Positions 59,779-64,000 of a DNA stretch of 64,000 nt are shown here, piece by piece. The notes under the pieces were generated by a model. The model was given only the letters and a program-made list of their open reading frames with translations. It had not been told where the DNA came from and ran no database searches. This stretch comes from Roseiarcus sp963742305 (GTDB lineage Bacteria > Pseudomonadota > Alphaproteobacteria > Rhizobiales > Beijerinckiaceae): contig CAVULN010000017.1 in assembly GCA_963742305.1 (NCBI GenBank), positions 124,001-188,000 on the forward strand, read 5' to 3'. The translations under genes and the position numbers were made by a program. Every line of letters starts with the position of its first letter. The first letter of the stretch is position 1.

Positions 59779-61037
59779 CGGGCGCCTGCCAAGGCGGCCA
59801 GCCGGCGCCCGACAGCCTCATAGAAGTCGAGCGAGCGACGAGCGACGCGATCGCCGGCGCGCGTGATGAGTGGCGGACTGGCCTCAGGCGGCCGTCGGCG
59901 CGGCAAAGAGAGCATTTTCCGGTGCGCGGGATCGAGCCGCTTTTCGCCGCGCCCTTCGAGCGGGGCATGACAAGCGATGAGCGCGCTGTCCTCGAAGATG
60001 CGGATCGCGTCGGCGAGCACGTGGACGTCCAGAACGCGCCGGCGCGTGGTGTCCGGGACGCTGTACAGATTGCCGCCCACGCAGACCATGCCCTCATGCG
60101 ACACGCGCCGCTCGAGCCTAAGGATTGTTTGATAAGGGCCGAGCGGCAGGGGCTTGAGCGCGCTTCTCTCTTCGGCGAACGCCTCGTTGACGACGCGCCG
60201 GGTCGTCGCATGCACCCGCGGATTGGCGACCGTTTCCAGCCAATGCCGGAGCTGGCCGTTTAGATCCTCGAGGTTGCGGAAGGATCCGGCGAGGAAGAAG
60301 TCTTCCCGGATATAGCGGAATGGCCTCTCGACCTTGCCTTTCGTCTTTGCCCGATACGGCCGGCAGGCGCGCGGCTGGAAGCCATAATGACAGGCGAGAT
60401 CGAGGAGCGCGCGATTGTAGATCACGAGCCCGTCCAGATCCCCGCCGATGACCGCGGTCTTCATGCGGTCGTAGAGGATTTCGCGGGGAACGCCGCCGAT
60501 CGCCTCCAGAGCGGCGATATGACAGCGCAGGACGGTCTGCAGGTCCTGATGCACGACGAAGCGCGCCCAAATCAATCGCGAGTAGCCGAGCACGAGCGAG
60601 AACAGCCAGACAATGCGTCTGACGCCGGGCTCGTCGGTAAATTCGACAACGAACTGCGCAAAGTCGACTTGCGCCTGTTCGCCGGGCGACGTCTCGAAGC
60701 GGACCTCGAATCCCGTCGTCCGCGGCGGCCGCAGATCGCGCAGCAGGTCGGTGATCGCCGTGTATCCGCCCTGATATCCACGCTCCTTGAGCTCGCGCCA
60801 TAGACGGCGCCCGGTCAGGGTCGGGAACGCGACAACCCGCTCACGCAGATAAGGCTCGAACGGATCGATCAGACGCGGCCGGGGCGGCCTGACCTTGTAG
60901 ACCGGCGCCGTCAAGCCCCTGGCGAGGTGCGAGCGCACGGTTTTGCGGTCGATTCCAAGTTGGCGAGCGATGGCGGACACCGAGACGCCTTGACGATGCA
61001 ATTCCAGGATCATCACGAGTTCCCCGAGTTTGATCAC
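59775..61037 (-). CDS. istA: IS21 transposase IstA
   Basis: The 420-residue protein starts at GTG 61037. The N-terminal helix-turn-helix is GVSVSAIARQLGIDRKTVRSHLARG; the DDE integrase core shows GEQAQVDFAQF, VLGYSRLIWARFVVHQD, ILYDRMKTAVIG and TKGKVERPFRYIREDFF. The C-terminal part has the usual HVLADAIRIFED region. Unbroken. Confidence 0.94.
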   Translation of the reverse strand: MIKLGELVMILELHRQGVSVSAIARQLGIDRKTVRSHLARGLTAPVYKVRPPRPRLIDPFEPYLRERVVAFPTLTGRRLWRELKERGYQGGYTAITDLLRDLRPPRTTGFEVRFETSPGEQAQVDFAQFVVEFTDEPGVRRIVWLFSLVLGYSRLIWARFVVHQDLQTVLRCHIAALEAIGGVPREILYDRMKTAVIGGDLDGLVIYNRALLDLACHYGFQPRACRPYRAKTKGKVERPFRYIREDFFLAGSFRNLEDLNGQLRHWLETVANPRVHATTRRVVNEAFAEERSALKPLPLGPYQTILRLERRVSHEGMVCVGGNLYSVPDTTRRRVLDVHVLADAIRIFEDSALIACHAPLEGRGEKRLDPAHRKMLSLPRRRPPEASPPLITRAGDRVARRSLDFYEAVGRRLAALAGAR

Positions 61038-61182
61038 CGCGCCCTCCTCCCGCCAACGGGAGCAGCATCAGTGAGTTGGTTCGCCGCCGAACCTTCCAGG
61101 GCATGCCCTGGAAGGCTCGGCATCACGAAAACTGGGGAATTTTCAAACGGCACTTTTGGAGAGTTTACGTCCGGCACTCACA

Positions 61183-61490
61183 TGCACTTCATGCGCAACA
61201 TTCTGGCCCACGCCGGAAAGAGCGGCCGGCGGGTCGTCTCGGCGCTCATCGCCACCGCTTTCGCCCAGGACGACGCCGTGGCCGCCCGCATGCAATGGCG
61301 CCGCGTCGCCGACCAGTTGCGCCCCAAGCTGCCCAAGCTCGCCGCGCTGATGGACGAAGCCGAGCCCGACGTGCTCGCCTACATGGGCGCACCGAGGTCG
61401 TCGGCATCTTCCCCAACGAGGCCGCGATCATTCGCCTGGTCGGCGCGATCCTGCTGGAGCAAAACGACGAATGGGCCGGCCGCAACCTCC
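61183..61490 (+). pseudogene. IS256-family transposase, 3' part with internal deletion
   Basis: The sequence resumes with HFMRNILAHAGKSGRRVVSALIATAFAQDDA and WRRVADQLRPKLPKLAALMDEAEPDVLAYMG. It then jumps in another frame to TEVVGIFPNEAAIIRLVGAILLEQNDEWAGRN. About 22 codons that normally carry the catalytic Glu (the TNPIERLN region) are deleted at 61386. The last part of the gene and the right element end are missing. The remnant is dead. Confidence 0.88.
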
Positions 61491-61677
61491 AACTTATCGC
61501 TTGCGCGGGATCTGGTAAGACAGGAGGCATAGATGATCGTCTCGTGCGCGCGGGCTATTTCTCGAAGCAGTTCCCGACCCGCTTAGTCCGCCAACTCTTT
61601 CGAATGCGCAGATGGACGTCGTTGCTGCCCTGCTGTGGCCAATGGCGAGACCCGGAACTGCGTCGGACAATCAGGCG
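61491..61677. other. Junction gap after the IS256 remnant
   Basis: Right after the IS256 homology ends, about 12 codons read LQLIACAGSGKTG, similar to the first nucleotide-binding loop of UvrD-type helicases; the frame soon loses any likeness. Nothing else is recognised before the regulator stop at 61678. Confidence 0.3.
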
Positions 61678-62478
61678 TCACTCTCTTCCTTCCCTTATTT
61701 TCCAGTAATGCTCGGATATTTCCTCAAGATGGCTGCGCATCGTTTGCCTGGCCGCGTCGGGATCCTTCTCCTTGATGGCTTCGAAGAGCTTGCGGTGCGA
61801 CGAATAGGCGAGTTCGTCAATCCCGAGCCGACGTAGCGTCACGCTTCGCTGCTCGTTGAGCCACTCGACGATCGCCTCGTGCAGCGCGAGAAAGATCGGG
61901 TTCCGCGATATTGCCGCGATCGCGAGGTGGAACGCAACGTCGGTTTGTTGGAACCGAACGGGGTCGCCGATTGCCTGCTTATTGGCCTGGAGTGCACCCT
62001 CCAGGCCCAATACATCTGAGCGGGTAGCGACGCGCGCTGCTTCTTCCGCCAATGCACTTTCAAATAATGTTCGCGCCTGCTGAAAGTGGTACACTCCCTC
62101 AGGTTTGGAAAGCATCAGCCGCGCCGCTCCGGAGAGTTCGCCCAGCAGCGTTTTGGGAGTGGGGCTTGAAACGTGCGGCCGTTCTCCGTTCGCGACCTCA
62201 ACCAGGCCCATTCGACTCAACGCGAAGAGCGCCTCGCGAATCGCCGGCCGACCGACTCCGAATTGCAACATCAAGTCGCGTTCCGATGGCAACGGCTCGC
62301 CGGGCTTGAGTTGCTCACTGTGAATGAGCTCTTCGAGGCGGGCAACCACTTCCTCGTAGAGCTTGCGCCGACGAATTGGCGCGGGACTGCTCGCTGCTGT
62401 TCTGCCCACGTGGGTTCCTGGGTTGTCGTTCCGCGGCCATAACGGATTCTTAGTTCCTTCCTCCGCTCGGGAGGCCAA
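61678..62478 (-). CDS. GntR-family regulator with FCD domain
   Basis: The 266-residue protein has an N-terminal winged helix (YEEVVARLEELIHSEQLKPGEPLPSERDLMLQFGVGRPAIREALFALSRMGLV) and a C-terminal FCD helical domain with metal- and ligand-binding residues (FQQTDVAFHLAIAAISRNPIF, SSHRKLFEAIKEKDPDAARQTMRSHLEEI). It resembles NanR/LldR-type regulators of sugar and hydroxy-acid genes. It is divergent from a lactonase and hydroxy-acid dehydrogenase pair which it probably controls. Unbroken. Confidence 0.9.
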   Translation of the reverse strand: MASRAEEGTKNPLWPRNDNPGTHVGRTAASSPAPIRRRKLYEEVVARLEELIHSEQLKPGEPLPSERDLMLQFGVGRPAIREALFALSRMGLVEVANGERPHVSSPTPKTLLGELSGAARLMLSKPEGVYHFQQARTLFESALAEEAARVATRSDVLGLEGALQANKQAIGDPVRFQQTDVAFHLAIAAISRNPIFLALHEAIVEWLNEQRSVTLRRLGIDELAYSSHRKLFEAIKEKDPDAARQTMRSHLEEISEHYWKIREGRE

Positions 62479-62539
62479 AAAAGCGCTATTTTGCCTCTGG
62501 ACGGTCCTCGTAGATTGTCAAAGGATCTATGGCGTGATA

Positions 62540-62547
62540 GGTATACC
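62540..62547. promoter_or_regulatory. GGTATACC palindrome in the GntR/lactonase divergent region
   Basis: The perfect 8-bp palindrome GGTATACC sits in an AT-rich part of the 199-bp gap, 62 bases before the regulator start and 131 before the lactonase start. FCD-type GntR proteins such as NanR bind GGTATA elements, so it is a plausible operator. Confidence 0.5.
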
Positions 62548-62677
62548 ACAATAACCAGATACGACAATCCCGAGATTGGAGATTGCCAACTGGAGAAGGC
62601 AGCGCCCGCCGGATCCCCGCTCGGTCAAGTAGGCGCGGAAAATTTGCGGTAGAGGGAGGCGGACAAGGGAGGTCGGT

Positions 62678-63603
62678 ATGACCGCCGGAGCATTCCAGGC
62701 TTTAACGAGCGTAGAACCGGAATTGATTGCCGAGGGTCTTGGTTTCCCCGAGGGCCCGGTCGCGATGCCTGACGGGTCATTTGTTTGCGTCGACAGTTAT
62801 CGCGGCCAACTCACAAACCTGGGCGCCGACAGAATCGCTCGCCCTCTGGCCTGGACAGGTGGAGCGCCCAATTCCTGTGTAGTCGGCGACGACGGCGTTT
62901 TCTACGTATGTCAGAACGGAGGAACCACTGGCCCTTGGCGCGCCGCGGAAATGATTGAGCCTTCGATTCAGGTCGTGGCGCCCGGCGGCAAAGCCGAAGC
63001 CCTGATTACAGAAGTCGACGGCATCAAACTCAACGGCCCAAACGACCTGTGCTTTGCCGGCGACGGCAGTCTTATCTTCTCGGATCCGGGCACCTATAGC
63101 CCTGCAAATCCGGATCCCAGCTTCATATACCGGATCCTGCCGGAAGGCGTCGCCCAGGTTTTGGTCGCATTTCCGAAACCCGTTTTCCCGAATGGGGTAG
63201 CCGTTGAGGCCGACGGATCCATCCTCTGGGACGAAAGCTACACTGGCCATATCGGTCGTCGCCGGCCCGACGGCTCAATCGAGGATCTAGGGCGGCCGGT
63301 TGCTGGACCTAGCATTCCCGATGGACTGAAGGTTGGGGCGGACGGCCGCATCTACGTGGCCGACTTCCTGCGGGAAAGGAATGCACGTGCTCGCGCCCAA
63401 TGGCAGTCTTTTGGACTTCATCTCATGCGGCGCAGCTCCGACCAATTGCGTGTTTGGCGGCGAGAACTTGTGGGTCACGGATGTTGGCCTGACGACATTG
63501 GGGACAGAAACCACATCCGAAGGGGCGGATTTGGCGCGTGCGCATCCCAGGGGGCGGCGCGCCAACGTACAGAGGACATATTGCCCGTCGTCCTCGCAGG
63601 TAG
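62678..63603 (+). pseudogene. SMP-30/gluconolactonase-family lactonase, two frameshifts
   Basis: The protein, about 308 residues if repaired, shows AEGLGFPEGPVAMPDGSFVCVD with the Glu metal ligand, GGAPNSCVVGDDGVFYVCQN, IKLNGPNDLCFAGDGSLIFSD with the Asn ligand, FPNGVAVEADGSILWDE, and IPDGLKVGADGRIYVADF with the Asp ligand. After a shift near 63377 it continues GMHVLAPNGSLLDFI and NLWVTDVG. A second shift near 63520 leads to IWRVRIPGGGAPTY and the TAG at 63601. It hydrolyses a sugar lactone and is a different copy from the one at 32.1 kb. Confidence 0.85.
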
Positions 63604-63710
63604 CCCGCGTCCGTAGGATAGTTGCGTCAGAGGGGTTCAGCGGCTGAGTCGCGACATGGCGTCGAGGTCGACTGCAGTCACAAGCCAGTTCGCTTTGGAA
63701 GTAAGTAGAC

Positions 63711-64000
63711 ATGAACCTAGACAGAGTTATTAACCTCGCTGACGTTCGCCGTCTCGCTAAGCGAAGGCTCCCACGCATGGCCTTCGATTTCATCGAAGGC
63801 GGTTGCGATGATGAGATCGGCCTGAGAAAGAACGAGGCCGCTTTCGAGACATATGAGGTGTTGCCTCGGTATCTCGTCGACGTTTCAAAGTTCGAGCTTG
63901 CGACAACGCTAGCAGGTCAAAAGTTCGCGTTGCCTCTTGGTATCGCGCCGACGGGCGCTGCCGGAATCTTTCGCCATGATGGCGATCGTGAACTCGCCCG
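63711..64000 (+). CDS. FMN-dependent 2-hydroxy-acid dehydrogenase (L-lactate type), 5' part
   Basis: The first 96 codons are present and run off the right edge. MNLDRVINLADVRRLAKRRLPRMAFDFIEGG matches the start of L-lactate/2-hydroxy-acid dehydrogenases, and ALPLGIAPTGAAGIFRHDGD matches the FMN-binding first barrel strand (usual PIGxxPxG). It oxidises a 2-hydroxy acid to the 2-oxo acid with FMN. After the lactonase, it could oxidise lactate or a sugar-acid product. Confidence 0.9.
   Translation, partial: MNLDRVINLADVRRLAKRRLPRMAFDFIEGGCDDEIGLRKNEAAFETYEVLPRYLVDVSKFELATTLAGQKFALPLGIAPTGAAGIFRHDGDRELA

Larger units (their letters stand above)
58850..61182 (-). mobile_element. IS21-family insertion sequence, complete
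   Basis: The element is 2333 bp. Its ends are TGTAAATGCCG at 58850 and, as the complement at 61182, TGTGAGTGCCG; a second shared segment AAAATTCCCCAGT lies about 40 bases inside each end, as expected for the multiple terminal repeats of IS21. It is flanked by 5-bp TGCAC duplications. Both istA and istB are intact, so it could be active. Confidence 0.92.

Overview
The window is GC-rich DNA from a Gram-negative bacterium, most probably an alphaproteobacterium of the Rhizobiales. The support is the rhizobial-style rhamnose/ribose-type importers, a homodimeric-type pyruvate dehydrogenase E1 (aceE), a relic of red-type RuBisCO genes (cbbL/cbbX), and the IS66, IS5, IS3, IS21 and IS256 families. The species cannot be fixed from the sequence alone.

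Layout. (1) 1-6.1 kb is the edge of a mobile region. A secreted retropepsin-like protein gene is cut in two by a complete but decayed IS66 element (827-3398, 11-bp terminal repeats, 8-bp duplication). Next come back-to-back truncated IS5 and IS3 transposases, then a tyrosine integrase whose N-terminus is lost. The integrase stop codon lies inside the 3' half of a tRNA-Arg(CCT), which looks like an attachment site. (2) 6.2-9.5 kb is core-like: aceE and a divergent Lrp/AsnC regulator. (3) 9.5-41.2 kb is a sugar/sugar-acid catabolic region. It holds an L-rhamnose mutarotase, two Gfo/Idh/MocA oxidoreductases, an acyl-CoA synthetase, a GMC oxidoreductase, a seven-gene cluster of ribose/rhamnose-type ABC importer parts (15.2-23.6 kb), and two divergent operons around 31 kb. 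The leftward one encodes an amidohydrolase (lactonase type), VOC, EthD-like, two SDRs, a free-standing lipoyl domain, E1-beta/E1-alpha of a 2-oxoacid/acetoin dehydrogenase type, and Gfo/Idh. The rightward one encodes an SDR, an SMP-30 lactonase, an enolase-superfamily dehydratase and a third ABC importer. A second enolase-superfamily gene and a LacI regulator end the region at 38.8-41.2 kb. The set fits non-phosphorylative oxidation of a deoxy-sugar (dehydrogenase, lactonase, dehydratase, second dehydrogenase), and LacI-type operator sequences recur in front of these units. (4) 41.3-56.9 kb is one long leftward gene train: a PLP fold-type-II lyase, CoA-transferase subunits, a luciferase-like monooxygenase, an M20 amidohydrolase, a three-subunit molybdenum hydroxylase with a CoxS-CoxG fusion, a GntR/UTRA regulator and a branched-chain-type ABC importer. 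Together these look like an uptake-plus-degradation system for an unidentified, perhaps N-heterocyclic or amide, compound. This is the best candidate for an undescribed system. (5) 56.9-61.5 kb is wreckage: a truncated red-type cbbL, a cbbX C-terminal relic, and an IS256 copy split by a full IS21 (58850-61182, 5-bp duplication). (6) 61.7-64 kb holds a GntR/FCD regulator divergent from a second SMP-30 lactonase and an FMN-dependent 2-hydroxy-acid dehydrogenase that runs off the edge.

Many genes between about 19 and 40 kb, and a few beyond, carry single-base frameshifts, mostly insertions, while motifs on both sides stay intact. I therefore annotate them as one gene each, with the breaks noted; sequence error is at least as likely as real decay. 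Coordinates of such genes run from the inferred start to the inferred stop across the breaks.
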